The notes: generated by a model not told the origin, from the sequence alone. DNA of 64,000 nucleotides from Novakomyces olei (GCA_016906335.1 JADEYG010000009.1:1589259-1653258); one strand, 5' to 3'; counted from the stretch's first letter, positions 33,547-45,574 are shown. A program made the numbers and translations.

Positions 33547-36340
33547 TTACCATATATTATGCTCCAGCATTGTATTAAATACCCAGTCTGTATCGCTGCT
33601 TTGGATCGAATTTGCTAATGCCATTAATTGGGTTGCTGTTGACCCATCAACAAGGACGAGATCATCACTTATTATCGAATTAGCAGTCGGCCAAGCTTCC
33701 TCTGGAGTAATTTGATCAACCGCGTGTGCTAATTCCGGAGGCACTAGAGCACTGGATGAAGGTAAATTCACGTTTGATGCTTGGGGATTTATTGGATGCC
33801 CATTGTCGTTTGATGTACTAGACTCGCGTTCGAAAGAGCGCATTGAATCTTCCCGTGTTATGTAGTAAATATTAGAACTCAGCTGCTGAAGCTCTGAGCG
33901 ACGATATTTCGCAATAAGATTGCCGCTTAAAACCATTTCTTTAAAGACTACATCCGCTTTTTTCAACCAGATTTCCCTGTCTTTTAAAAGATCTTGATTA
34001 ATGGCAGAGCACGTTAAGAGAATGACGGTAGAAACGGATATATTCTCAAGATCATGCGCCAAAAATGTTTCTTTTACACCGTTAGCCGCTAGTATTCAAG
34101 CAAGCAAAATATATTAATTCGCAAACATTAATTCAACCACGAAAATTAAAATTTATATATAAATACCGAAACTCAAGATCAAAAGCAAACAAAAACTTTA
34201 TCAAGAAATGAAACATTGAAGCTTAAAAAAGAAGACAACGAACTAAATTGAAATTCATTATTTTACCTAGTAGACCTTGTGATTGAAGTCTATTAAGAAT
34301 ATTAGTTATTTGCTGTGATGATTCGACACATGTACGCATAAGACTGCTGACGCTATGCGAAGAATATAGAAGGTCTAAAAGTGATTTCGAAGCTTTTAAT
34401 CGGATTTTCAATAGGCAGAAAGCCAGTGGACGAATTGCAAAAACGATACACTTGTCTTTTAGTAAAAGCTGGCATCAAAGAATCCAGAAAATAGGCTAAG
34501 GCATCTTTATACTCTTACCTGGTGATACAAAAGATGAAGATGCGCTGACGTCCTGGAAACTCCACTTGTTTCCTTGTCAGATTGTAAAGGAAAAGTACTG
34601 CGAAGTTCATCGTTTAATTCTGCCAAATTCGATAATGCCGCCTTTGTGCTAAGTAAAAATGTTCGGTTTAGTCTTCCTTGAAGAGCATACACAGCTATTT
34701 TGTTAATTGTACGTATAAGATCATAGCAGCTATAGTTGCACTTACTGTTGTTAATTTTCGCAATAACTCTGGAGAGCTTTAAATGCATTTGAAGCGAAGT
34801 CGTCATTTCTGCCAATCCGGGAGAGCTTATAGGCATTATATTTGTGGCATCGTTGCTTAGGTATTGAGGTAGACCCATCAAAGAAGTCATCTCAAGATCT
34901 AAAACGTATATAGTCCACCATATTTTAGTGCATCTTGCGACTGTCTTTTCTCCTAGAGACTCTTTGGACATGGCAGTGTGCATGCCTTGCGCCATAGCCA
35001 TTCTAACAGCTTGGCCAATCTATTTTATAGTTAGACAAAGATCAAACACTAAAGGCAAAAGGAAAATTATCGAGCAAAGACCAAACATGGAAGATTTAAA
35101 ACATCAATATTCAGATATCGAAATATTTGTTAATGATATAAACACCAGAACCCCGAATTAATAGAAAAGACCTGATATCAGCTTACATAATTGTGAGCTG
35201 AGGCTCTATAATCAATTGCTTGGTAATAGAGCGCGATACAAGTCAAGATTTCTATAGATTGCACGTAATCGCGATACAATGCAGAAGGGTCCGGTAAGAG
35301 TTGCAGAGCCTTTACAAAAAAGACGGCTCCCGGCGGTCTATTATTGCTAAGACCCTTTTGCTGCGCGAAGCCTTTACCGAGCGCTAAAATAAGCAGGAAG
35401 TGAATGTACCACAAGCTGTTTTTAGACAGTGCGGAACAATCGTCCGAATAAAATTCTTGTAAATTCTGCATAAAGACATCCTCGTCGTATAAATGATATA
35501 ATTGCCCACAATGAAACTTGACGGTATTGATAAGGTAAAGGGTATAATCTAACGTAGGGATCGGAAGAGAACATTCGTCACTAACATTAAACCGCAGCCC
35601 ATCCCAGCCCGTATCATACGTCGACTCATCAAATATTAAAGCGTCCGTTGGCAAAGGTCTTTCGTACAAGTGCAGATAGGTCATGCTCAGAATTCTGAGT
35701 ATAAACGACCAATTTGACGATGTTCCCATATAGACTAAGAGTCAGCATTTTGAAATATGCAGGAAAGAGAGTAGAAAAGTTAAAAATAAAATGAATAACT
35801 GTTTGTCGTGTCGAAAAAACATTGATAAATCAAAAGTGCTATTAGAGGCAATAAAACTGAACGTACAAGTTCTCCCGCGCGATGTTGACATGTATGCAGG
35901 CGGCCCTGAAGAAAGCGGGTTTGGTAGACTCGCTGCTAATTCTTCAGTTTGCCCTTGCTCATCGATCCCTTGATTAACAGAGCTGCTGTAGGCCTTATTG
36001 GGCTCTTGATGAGATATATCTTTATCAGTTTGTATATGCCCAGAGCCTTATAACCCATACCGAAATTTTGGGAGTGATCTAAAGACTGATCTTGTTCCAT
36101 CTTGCTCTGTTCCATGGCAGCTATTTTCTGCTGCAGTCGCAAAACGTATCTGAGATTAGTATATCTCTTCATTGCCCCTAAATATTAGCCTTTAAATAAT
36201 TACCCTTTAGTCACGAGAATCCGCTGCTCATGGCCATCAAAAACACACGCGAGGTTGCGTTTGCCGCATACATCGCACGGTTGAGTACCAGAACACTTGA
36301 TTTTGAGCCTTCGACATCGCGAGCATCTAATACGGTACAT
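33547..36340 (-). CDS. Zn2Cys6 fungal-specific transcription factor, probable cluster regulator
   Basis: Proposed complement(join(33547..34070,34267..34450,34519..35019,35187..35734,35867..36019,36061..36149,36204..36340)), 711 aa, seven exons, every phase consistent. The zinc cluster is almost N-terminal: MYRIRCSRCRRLKIKC then SGTQPCDVCGKRNLAC (C-x2-C-x6-C-x5-C-x2-C-x6-C). HEQRILVTKGYVLRLQQKIA is the linker and dimerisation coiled coil. NPLSSGPPAYMSTSRGRTFY and MGTSSNWSFILRILSMT, rebuilt over introns, open the fungal_trans domain (PF04082). IGQAVRMAMAQGMH and YHQCIVFAIRPLAFC are its later conserved blocks. Such proteins bind CGG half-sites as dimers, as Put3 does for proline genes (CGG-N10-CCG). 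This one starts ~1.26 kb from the divergent FAD oxidase. Whether it is a Put3/PrnA orthologue cannot be decided here. Confidence 0.85.
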
Positions 36341-37326
36341 TTAGCTTACGCATAATATTGTCAAACTTACGCGTTAGGGGCCCTTTTGTTAACCCGGTGA
36401 GCATTGCCCGCCATTGCCGCCCGCCTTTGGGCAGAGTGATGTATGTACCCCGAATAGACGGCGATACTGCACTATTATTTGTATTTTTATCAATTAATAT
36501 AAATAGAGAGTGAGTGGGGAAATGTAGGAGAACGCTTGCCATAGTAAAATAAAAGGCATATGTACGAGGTCAGACAACGACATGATAAGGTCGATATGCG
36601 ATGGGCAAATAGGCTTTGTCGCTATTGAATGTGGGAAAGTAAAATCTGCTTATTATGGGACTAGATACCATCGTTGTGATCATTGCTGAGCTATAGTCAG
36701 GCGAAATTCAAAACGAGGGAGAGTATTTATAAAAGTGGTCTATTAGGAAGCTGTGCCGTGGTGCAACACAAAATGCAGCATACCCAGGAAATTATTCCAC
36801 ATGAACGCTTTCAAGTTTGATTTGTGCTTGCACCTTTTCACTCATGTCATAAACTTTTAACAAAGCAATTTTAACTGAAAAATATAGCCTCCACTTTTTT
36901 TTTTTTTTTTTGCGCAAATGAGAATTTTATTTTATTTTATTTTTTTCTTCAATAAAATTGTATGCGGCAATTGATCACTTTTGCTGAGCAAGACAAATCA
37001 AATTTTCCTTCATATCAGCCGACAGCACTGTCTTCTTACAACTTCCAATCATTTTGAAAGACTTGGATGGCCAATTTTTTTATTTGCAGGGTTTGCGATA
37101 CCAGATTGCCAGATAATATAGTAAACTTTGTTATAATTGATTCAATTGTTGGCAACCGAATGCTGGAATTTTTACAAATTGGGGGCAAGAGAGCCAGAAA
37201 ACAGGTCGCACATAGAATAAGACTTTTAATCCAATCTGAGTGAAGAGAAAACGGCCAGCGCTTCTCGTCCTTTCGGAACGATAATTTGTTATCGCTGCTT
37301 AAGCAAGCGCGTCACATACATCCAAT

Positions 37327-37340
37327 CGGAAACGTTCCCG
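37327..37340. promoter_or_regulatory. CGG-N8-CCG site 1 (FAD oxidase promoter)
   Basis: Sequence CGGAAACGTTCCCG, 260 bases before the oxidase ATG. The inverted CGG triplets are the form bound by dimeric Zn2Cys6 proteins; the 8-base spacing recurs in this cluster. Confidence 0.6.
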
Positions 37341-37431
37341 ATCGCTGAGTGGGTACGATATAGTCAATACTGATAAAGTGAGAAGGAGCTTACCTTTGTG
37401 TTACTTTCTTTATTCTATAAATACCTGTTAT

Positions 37432-37445
37432 CGGAAGCGCTACCG
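37432..37445. promoter_or_regulatory. CGG-N8-CCG site 2 (FAD oxidase promoter)
   Basis: Sequence CGGAAGCGCTACCG, 155 bases before the oxidase ATG and 92 bases after site 1. Confidence 0.6.
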
Positions 37446-37599
37446 CGAGATACGTGGGCGCAATGTAACCTGCCTTTCGGAGAGCGATCTGGTCTTACAT
37501 CAGATACTCCATCTTTATGGACTTAATAAAGACTGAGTAACTACTTGAACTTAATTAGCAATTACAGTTCTGCTGCTTTGATATTTGAAGACGCGCAAT

Positions 37600-39025
37600 A
37601 TGAAAATTCAAAAGTCAGACCCAATAATCATAGTTGGTGGGGGCGCTTATGGTCTTTCGACTGCACTCCATTTGTTGCAAGATGGTTTCACCAACCTATC
37701 CGTCTTTGAAAAGAGCGAGACAATTCCTCCTTTACAGTCGGCTGCGAATGATCTCAACAAAATTGTGCGAGCGGAATACGAGGAGCCATTCTATTCGGAT
37801 TTGACCTTGGTAGGCAGTATACTTTTTTTCAATAAACATATTTTTGTTCAATTTTGATCCGGTTTAGACATCGGCATAAAATGTTTTGTGCTATCATCTT
37901 TGGCTATTTACAGTTTTATTAATTTATCAGAAAGCAATTGAAGCTTGGAAAACTCCTCTTTTTGCGCCACATTTCCACCAAGTTGGTTTCGTCCACTGTG
38001 TGTCTGGAGCTGCTCCACAGGAAGCACAAAACACTCTAAACAGGTTCCAGAAGGCGGCGGAAAATAATCCGGTTCTAAAGCCTCATGTGAAACCAATTAA
38101 CGGGCCCGTCGACGTGCATGAAACTTGCTGGCAATTCAATCAGGGCCAAACGCCAGGCTGGAAAGGCTACGTCAACTACTATGACGGTTACGCACACTCA
38201 GGAAATGCTCTTGTTTCTGTCTTTCGAGCCACAATTTCATCTGGCGTAAAGTACTTCTTGGGGCCTCAATACGAAGTCAAGAAAGTGATTTACGGTAAGC
38301 CTGTGTCTCAGAATTTTGCCGGTGTTCAAACAAAAGACGGTAAGATTTATAAGGCCGCGCTCGTTATTGTAGCGGCTGGAGCGGCAGTTGGACGCTTGAT
38401 TCCAGAACTTGGAAGGCAAGTCGTTGCTAAGTCTTGGTCTGTAGCCCATGTCCATTTGACGGACGAAGAAACGTCGGCTTTACGTGGAATCCCTGTCACT
38501 TATGCCCGTGATTTAGGCTTCTTTTTCGAGCCTGATCCAAAGACAAATTTGTTGAAACTGTGTCCCATGGGTGGTGGCTATATCAATACTGACCCAATGA
38601 ATGGAGTATCTTATGCTCCGGAGTCTTATGGAGATAGTGCGTTTATGCCAGAGGAGGACGAAAAGAAAGTACGGCTTTTACTAAAGCAAACCCTACCTTA
38701 TTTGGCCGATCGCCCTCTGGTGCAAAAGACACTTTGCTGGTTTGCCGATACAAAGGACACAGATTTTATTTTCGATTATGCCCCAAATTCTAATTCTACA
38801 GTACTTGTAATGTCTGGTGACTCTGGCCATGCTTTCAAGATGTTTCCAATAATTGGTTCATGGATCGTCGATCTTTTGAAGGCTCCCAATGGCCAACAGA
38901 ATACAAAGCGCTGGCGCTGGAAGGAAGCTAACGACAAAAAAGAGAAATGGGCCGGAGAAGTCAGCTGGCGGCTTGGCGCAAGCACAGAGTTTGCGGATAT
39001 CAAGCAGCCAAGGTCCAAACTATAG
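37600..39025 (+). CDS. FAD-dependent amine/amino-acid oxidase (MSOX/pipecolate/FAOX family)
   Basis: Proposed join(37600..37809,37931..39025), 434 aa. The start is the first ATG. IIIVGGGAYGLSTALHLL is the dinucleotide-binding loop. Splicing at GTAGGC..TTTATCAG restores YSDLTLKAIEAWKTPLF. The C-terminal LCWFADTKDTDFIFDYAP contains the conserved Cys that in this family carries covalent FAD, and MSGDSGHAFKMFPIIG is the final FAD-binding block. Relatives oxidise secondary amines: sarcosine, L-pipecolate, saccharopine and fructosyl amino acids; some accept L-proline weakly. It shares a divergent promoter with the Zn2Cys6 gene and carries two copies of the cluster motif, so it likely acts on a cyclic or N-substituted amino acid feeding the pathway, for example an N-methylated or N-blocked (hydroxy)proline. 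The substrate is inferred, not shown. Confidence 0.82.
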
Positions 39026-39532
39026 ATCTTGGCAACAGAATTGGGATTATTATTATTAGAATTATTTTTAGGTAAATAGTAAAAACATTTTCTTTTGAAT
39101 TGGGAATCATGCTGAGCTTGAACAAATTAGATATAATAAAAATCAATTGAAATCGGGGAAAAATTACAGTGAAATGCAAAGGTGTAGTGTGAAGAAGAAT
39201 GGGCAGCAATGTGAATTTACTAATGATAAGATTTGTCTTTTGTCCTTCGACAGAGGCAGCTGCACTAAATTAATAAGATCAGATATTTACAAAAATACAG
39301 TGCATTCTGACCTATAAAATTGCTCCTCGAGTTATAAGACAGACATAATGCGGGTAAGTGCTTTAGAACCTTTTTGCAATATGTAAAAAAAGGCTTTTTA
39401 ACCTAAGAGACAACTGTAATTTAGATTGTATTAGCCAAATTGTTGAAATGAAACTTTTTATCATATCCGTCTATATATTTATAGTGACTCGAGACCTGAT
39501 CAGCTAAAACTGGAGATGCTGTCGCGAACAAC
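39026..39532. other. Spacer between convergent genes
   Basis: AT-rich 3' flank shared by the FAD oxidase and P5C dehydrogenase genes. Nothing else is seen. Confidence 0.6.
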
Positions 39533-41516
39533 TTACTCGTTGCTTGGATATAAGAAACCGACCTGGGGAAAAAATTCTTCCTTGATCAAACGAGGATTAC
39601 AGAATTTGCGTAATACGTCTGAGCTGCCCGCCTTATCGTTCGTACCGCTAGCTCGAGCGCCGCCGAAAGATTGCTGACCAATTAGAGCAGCAGTAGTTTT
39701 GCAGTCTGTGAAGAGTTAGAATTATTACAAAATAATAAATAAAACAGCTAAAATAAATGAACGTACTGATATAAAAGTTTCCGGCAGAATAGCGGAGCTC
39801 ATTTTCAGCCTCTCGGATGATTTTCCGGTCCTGAGCGAAAATAGCACCTGTAAGGGCCAACCCGCCACCGGCCTGGTCAACAGTCTTAAGCATCTTTGAG
39901 AAATCGGCATCAGGGTAAACGTAAACAGTAAGAACAGGCCCAAAGATTTCCTCATTGAAAAGCCTATGCTCCGAACTCTTTGCAACGTAGACAGTAGGCT
40001 TGACATAATATCCCACAGAATCATCATAACTACCACCAGCAATGCACTCCAAGCTGGAATCGCTATTGCTCTCATCGATAATCTTCTTGATCTTATCGAA
40101 AGAGCGTCGGTGAATGACGGGGCCCATATAAGCTTCCATATCCTTGTCCGGGTTGCCGATAGTAATCTTGCTGATACCATCTTTCAACAGAGAGAGAAAC
40201 TCTTGTGCTCGCGATTCCGGAAGGTACAAACGCGAAGTTGCTGAGCACTTTTGGCCCTGGTACTCAAATGATCCACGGATAGTGTGGTAAACAGCACTTG
40301 GAATATCAGCGGTAGAGTGAACAAGATGGAAGTTCTTCCCACTTGTCTCAGCTACAACACGAGGAAACTCGCGATAAGATTTGCTGGCAATTCCTTGACC
40401 AATACGGCCATAAAGAGATCGAAAAACATCAGAAGACCCAATAAAATTAAGACCAGCGAAGTCACGGTGTTTAAAGACCGCGTCGTTGATGATCTCAGGA
40501 TCACCAGTGACGAATTGAATTACATTCTTTGGCAGACCTGCTTCCAAGAGGATTTTGTATACCAGATAACTGGCATAGACGCTAGAGGGAGAAGGCTTCC
40601 AGAGAACCACGTTGCCCATAAGAGCGGGAGCAGAGACCAAATTACCTCCTAGAGCGGTAAAGTTGAAGGGAGAGATGGAATAGACGAAACCCTCCAGAGG
40701 CCGATAGTCGAGTCGGCTATATTCAGGTTAGAATTGTGAACAAGGTATAAAACTGCAATACGCTAGTAAGATTGAGTATTATATATTTGAACATTAACCG
40801 AGCAGACACAAAAGTAAGCCAGGGAATCATACCTCCACATTCCATCACTGCCCCGGTCAGGCTGTCTAGCAAAAATTTCTGCGGCATAATTACAGTTCAA
40901 TCGAAAGAAATCGGCCAATTCGGCGGCAGCATCAATTTCAGCTTGCCAGATGTTCTTTCCTTGGCCTAACATAGTGGCTGCAATAATCTCATATCTGTAC
41001 TTTCCAGTCACCAATTCAGCTGCCTTTAAAAAGATGGCTGCACGATCGACGAATGGTGTGTTCTCCCACTCCTTCTTAGCACTTAGGGCTGCTTCAATGG
41101 CCTCAGAGACTTGCTCCTTTGTCGCAAGAGGGTAATTAGTGAATTTAATTGCGTGCTCTGCTGGTAAAGGCTGATCCCATGATTTTTCGCTACTGTGCGA
41201 TTTGCCATCGAATACAATTTCGCTTTGCAAAGGCAATTGAGATCGGAGTCTCTTTAGAACAACTTCCAACTTTTCACGTTCCTCTGAACCCTTTTTATAG
41301 TGTAACTAGAACAAATTTAGCAAACAGTTTGGTTAATTGATAGCAAAATAAAGAATTTTTTGAACGGATTGGAGGAAAGTTTTTGCATTGGCGTACGTTA
41401 GACTCGTTTCTGGGATCAGGTAAGCGAAATGGCATGGTGGTGCTTGTTCGAAGTTGAACAAACCGACCCGCCTGGCGCATTGATCGCGCATTAGAGATTA
41501 ATGATAATCTAGCCAT
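39533..41516 (-). CDS. PUT2: Delta-1-pyrroline-5-carboxylate dehydrogenase (ALDH4 family), mitochondrial
   Basis: Proposed complement(join(39533..39705,39767..40716,40833..41305,41397..41516)), 571 aa. It oxidises P5C (as glutamate semialdehyde) to glutamate with NAD; mammalian ALDH4A1 also takes the 3-hydroxy analogue to 4-hydroxyglutamate. The N-terminus MARLSLISNARSMRQAGRFV looks like a presequence. SRLDYRPLEGFVYSISPFNF, the base ETSGKNFHLVH, the nucleophile in EYQGQKCSATSR, and the end YINCKTTAALIGQQSFGGAR with ASGTNDKAGS are family hallmarks. The last is recovered only after splicing, which confirms the final exon. A CGG-N8-CCG site lies 154 bases upstream. Neighbours are P5C reductase and the proline-dehydrogenase-family gene on the same strand. 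A second, housekeeping copy may exist elsewhere. Confidence 0.93.
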
Positions 41517-41669
41517 ATTACGATGTGCTGACGCCTTGCTTTTGTATAAAATGCTGTTACACCGGAAGTCTGAAAGCACAAGAACTGGCTTGTCAAAGAG
41601 CAGGCTGTCCCCTTTATACATCTGTTATCGGATAATAATTATTATAATTCAGCTACAATAAATGTACGT

Positions 41670-41683
41670 CGGATGCTTTCCCG
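41670..41683. promoter_or_regulatory. CGG-N8-CCG site 3 (P5C dehydrogenase promoter)
   Basis: Sequence CGGATGCTTTCCCG, 154 bases upstream of the P5CDH start codon, in the ~700-base spacer before the P5C reductase 3' end. The rest of this spacer (41517-42221) shows no gene. Confidence 0.6.
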
Positions 41684-42221
41684 ATGGTTATTTTTTCCTT
41701 ATCTTGTTTCCATATCGGACGGAACACTCCAAATTTGGAGTGGCGGTAAAGTGCGAATATATCCCTAGACACAAATCGCATTTGAATGGAATATGGAGAG
41801 CGAAGCAGACCATGTATTTGTAAGAAATTCTGTATTTTGATGTTTTCAAACTAAAATGACCCCAGCTGTCAAATGTTTGCGTGTTGTTTTGGGACTATTT
41901 TGTATCATGTTGATGAACCATGTGATGTGTTCAGTACTAGCAAGTGATGGTTAAATGTATATGTATTTTTTTCTAATAAACAATTACCTAAAACTACTGA
42001 ACTTGTCGTTATAATTAACAGTGCTTGTAGAGCTATGGGAAAAGACATGCTGACCTAAGAAAATTCTGCAAAACATGTAGTCAGAAATAATTACCAATAA
42101 AATGTGCCGTCCTACTTAAAAGCCAGATAAACTTTGGACGTGAATTGAATCTCTTTAGCCAACTGAAGAATCTCATATTTTAATGAAGCAGATCAATACT
42201 GTAAAATCTATTTAAAACATT

Positions 42222-43195
42222 TTAGTGCCTTGTATCGTTAATGTGGGGTACACTTCCCATAAGGCGGGCTACGGTAACTGCTTCACGCACAGCTCGTCCC
42301 AAATGACCTCGAACCCCTGCTTCTTCCATGACCATCACTCCAGCGATTGTACAGCCTCCAGGTGAAGTGCCCTGATCCCTCAATTCCGCTGGAGATACCC
42401 CACTTTGAAGAATACCCGCTGTACCGCGCATAGACTGAAATATCATTTTACGGGCAAGACTGCGGGGCACGCCAACAGCGACAGAAGCATCAATCATAGC
42501 ATCACAAACAATTGAGAAAAATGCGGGCGTAGAGCCAGCCACAGCAGTAGCTGCATCCATCAATTTTGGTTCAATTTGGACTGTTTCGCCAATTTGTTCG
42601 AAAATGAAATTTGTCAAGTAAAAAAGGTCCTCTGGAGGTTTTGGATCTGATACTTCAATAGCAGTCAGAGACTGTGCAACCTGGGAGGCAACATTGGGCA
42701 AGGTACGAACAACCCAAGCCCGATCTTTTGTATGGTTCTCAGCCGTAGTTTTAGATCCGTAAAGTGCTTCTTCCAATTCTGGTCTTGTCCAGCCAGCAGC
42801 TACACTTATCAAAAGTTTGCCCTTCAATACCTGACGAAGAGCGTCATTGTTCAGTACCTCTGCAATCTCGCTAGGTTCAACGCCTAAGATTATAGTATCT
42901 GCCTCCTCGACCGCTTTGACGTTCTGGCTTCGATAAACTGAAAGCTTGTCCGAGTATTTGGAAAAACGAGCCTCAAGTCTTGAGCCCGACGCTTCGCTGC
43001 GTACGCATGCAATGAACCGTGAAAAGGGGAAATGTTTCGCGTCTTTTTCAACAGCGGCAAGTAGACCGCCTAAAATGGCAACGCCCATGTTTCCTGCCGA
43101 CAGAGCGAAAATTCAGGTCAGAGAAATACTTCAAAGGTGTGCTAGGCTAACGTACCACATCCTAGTATACACAGAGTCAAGTTACTAGGAGCCAT
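42222..43195 (-). CDS. PRO3: Pyrroline-5-carboxylate reductase
   Basis: Proposed complement(join(42222..43093,43156..43195)), 303 aa. The enzyme reduces P5C to proline with NAD(P)H. Splicing MAPSNLTLCILGCG to NMGVAILGGLLAAV rebuilds the Rossmann loop GCGNMGVAILGG. VEEADTIILGVEPSEIAEVL, LISVAAGWTRPELEEAL and VRTLPNVASQVAQ follow. The C-terminal dimerisation domain contains AVAGSTPAFFSIVCDAMIDA, and SPAELRDQGTSPGGCTIAGV is the family's signature segment. Placing a biosynthetic reductase beside the two oxidases is unusual; it could recycle P5C or its hydroxy form, or balance redox. Its promoter lacks an exact CGG-N8-CCG, but a CGG-N9-CCG lies at 43380-43394. Confidence 0.93.
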
Positions 43196-43646
43196 TATAT
43201 ACAATAGAGTCTGCAATGGAGTTAAAGCAAAGCCTAAGCGCGTCCGGTTTTGTCTGGTCTACTGCTGATATTAATTTATTATATACGCTTGAAAAACAGA
43301 GAGTATAGTGCAAATCTTTCGATGCGTTATCTTCCAAATCTTCGGTATACGTGTGATAAAGCATTTAAATGGGTTCTATCGGGATTCGGATCCGATGATA
43401 TCTTGTGCGGGATATATAAAACGGTGTGTGTGGGCGTAATATTAAATATAGTCTGAAATGGATAAGTCCGATAAGAAACTAATGAAATAATCTGCAAACT
43501 TTTTGGCGCTATTATTACTAAAATTTTCATAACTGGATCTACATAATCGATAACGGAAGGGTTTTACTCATACCTCGTAATCATCATTTATCTAAATTTC
43601 TTTTCATCGCTTAAATGTTCTGTGTTCAATTTGAAAATCAGGACTT

Positions 43647-45174
43647 CTATGTAGAGACAGCTGGTAAAAATCGAGAAAAACATCTCCGGGCCAGCTCCTT
43701 CTTTAAAGCTTTGTGTTCATCACCAGTGCGTGCTACAGCGTCTCTATTTTCAACAGCTCTGCGAAGAAGGTACGCCAGACATTCAGTCATCGTTCCCCAT
43801 TGCGAGCACTTGTAAACCTCTGGAGTGCCGCTGTTGTCCTTCATTTGTAGTAGAGAGAAACTGACTTCGTCGGACATTCCATGAAGCTGTCCAAATCGAA
43901 CTGGTACCGTTGGTAAATTGTGCTCGATTCGATGCTTGTGAAGATCGTGAGCTTCAATTACACTTTTCTTGTTGTGGCTTGCCAAGAAAAGGTTAACCAA
44001 TGGGAATGGCTTATCAATACCAAATTGTTCAAACTGTTGTTTAAGTACAGACTGAGAGATGTAGTTGTAAGCATCGTCAGTATTCTCTTTTGTATCGTGG
44101 ATCAGACACCTCTCGTCGGTATTCATATAGGCGCCTCTGACTAACTTCAGACCGAGTGTAAATCCTTCTTTTTCAGCCTCATCCATATGCTTGAGGATTG
44201 TCGACGGAGTACTTTTCAAGTAAGCCTGATATGTATTATAGATAATCGCATAGCCGTCCCTGTTATATTTGCGCATGAGAACCATGCCGGCTTTGAATAT
44301 TCCCCATTGGAAACGCTGAGATTCAGCATCAATGAGGATGCGAATACCGCGAGATTTGCATTTTGTAGCAATTTCATCCATAGCATCAACTGCTTGTTGT
44401 GACGGAAGTTCGTTCCGTGCTAAAGCCGCCGCAACATTAGGCCCGGCTCCAGTCATTCTAAAAATTAGTTTAAAAGAATTTTCTAAAAAAGTCTTGAACC
44501 TGTTTCGGTTTCAAGGCTTTAGCGCCTTCTTTCACTTACTTTAGAGCCAGATAGTCCCCTTCTTCCAGAAACTCCACAGTCAATAAAGTTCCGACCCGCC
44601 AGGATTCTATGTTTGCACACTTAGCAAGAGCTGGGTCTACAGACAGTCCCTTTTCTTTTTTTTCCAACACCGCCATTCCTAAGCCTTGCTCTGTTCTTGT
44701 TTTATGATCGAAAGTTATCTCCTTCGCATAAGTCATAATCATGCCACGAAACCCCATATTTTTTATTTGCCGAACGGTAGATTTGACTTGATCAGCATTT
44801 TCTCCAGAACAAAACTGATTGTAAAACGTTTTCTTCAGAAGATTTTTTAACAAAGGGTTGCGATCGACATTATAAATAACTGATTCTCCTGGGCTTGAGA
44901 TTTTTGTTAAGGCAGCAAGCGCTGGAGTAAGAAGATATGGTTTTGATGAGACTGTTGAAACGAGCAGTGACCTTAAAAGGATAGGAGTCGGTATCGCAGA
45001 CAGAGGTGGTAACGCAGATGTCTCAGCAGGCTTATCGAGCTGCTCAGCCCGTACCCCGGCACTTGAAGAGGAGGACTGGATTCCCCTGACAAAAGATCGA
45101 TCAAGTAATTTTGAAGAATTTGCAACCGACTTTAAAAGATCTAGTCTAGAATTTGACACAGCAATACTTGCCAT
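43647..45174 (-). CDS. Proline dehydrogenase family enzyme, candidate hydroxyproline dehydrogenase
   Basis: Proposed complement(join(43647..44457,44540..45174)), 481 aa. FAD-linked (beta-alpha)8-barrel enzyme that would pass electrons from (hydroxy)proline to the respiratory chain. The N-terminal ~60 residues are basic and Ser-rich, compatible with mitochondrial import. Splicing gives YLALKMTGAGPNVAAAL. Next come RILIDAESQRFQWGIFKAGM, KLVRGAYMNTDERCLIHDT and FLASHNKKSVIEAHDL. RFGQLHGMSDEVSFSLL leads to the substrate helix LAYLLRRAVENRD, with both carboxylate-binding arginines. Twelve residues before the Tyr of AYLLRR, where proline dehydrogenases have the Tyr that packs against C4 of proline (KY.PWG), this protein reads VYKCSQWG: Cys. 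Mammalian hydroxyproline dehydrogenase has Ser there. Two CGG-N8-CCG sites lie upstream. Confidence 0.9.
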
Positions 45175-45511
45175 TTCGATCTTACTTCTGTCAAGTTTAG
45201 TTTTTCGAATCTAGTATTTGGAGGTTCAAGGAGATGGAGCTTTGATTTAAAGGTGGTAGACTCCATCTCTTATCAGCATATCGAATCATGCCTATTAGAT
45301 TCTTTATTCATTCTCGGGTTTAGTTTCCGTGTCAGGCACGACAGCGGTAAATACAGATTATTTTTGCTTTACAAATTGTCATTACTTGATTGTTCGCCAT
45401 GCCCACAATTGCCGCCTGGAACTCCTGTCATCGGCCAATCAAAGACCACTATCTTATCAAGGGTGGAAAAAATAAAAAAATACACTAACCCTCTCCTTTC
45501 GGACATGACAG

Positions 45512-45525
45512 CGGGAGCTCTTCCG
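45512..45525. promoter_or_regulatory. CGG-N8-CCG site 4 (dehydrogenase promoter)
   Basis: Sequence CGGGAGCTCTTCCG, 338 bases upstream of the proline-dehydrogenase-family ATG. Confidence 0.6.
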
Positions 45526-45574
45526 TCCGCCATATTGTGGAGACAGGGCAGTTTTACCGACGATGCTGCCGACA

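Larger units (their letters stand above)
36341..37599. promoter_or_regulatory. Divergent promoter of regulator and FAD oxidase
   Basis: 1.26 kb between two divergent start codons. It holds a T-rich tract at ~36897-36911 and two CGG-N8-CCG palindromes close to the oxidase. A purely fortuitous frame at 36371-36542 overlaps the regulator's leader. Confidence 0.6.

Noticed and set aside
36371-36542. An open frame upstream of the Zn2Cys6 gene, ending in a GTAAGT donor, as a possible first exon
   Set aside because: No acceptor joins it to the zinc-cluster frame in the right phase, whereas an in-frame ATG directly before the first cysteine gives a normal start.
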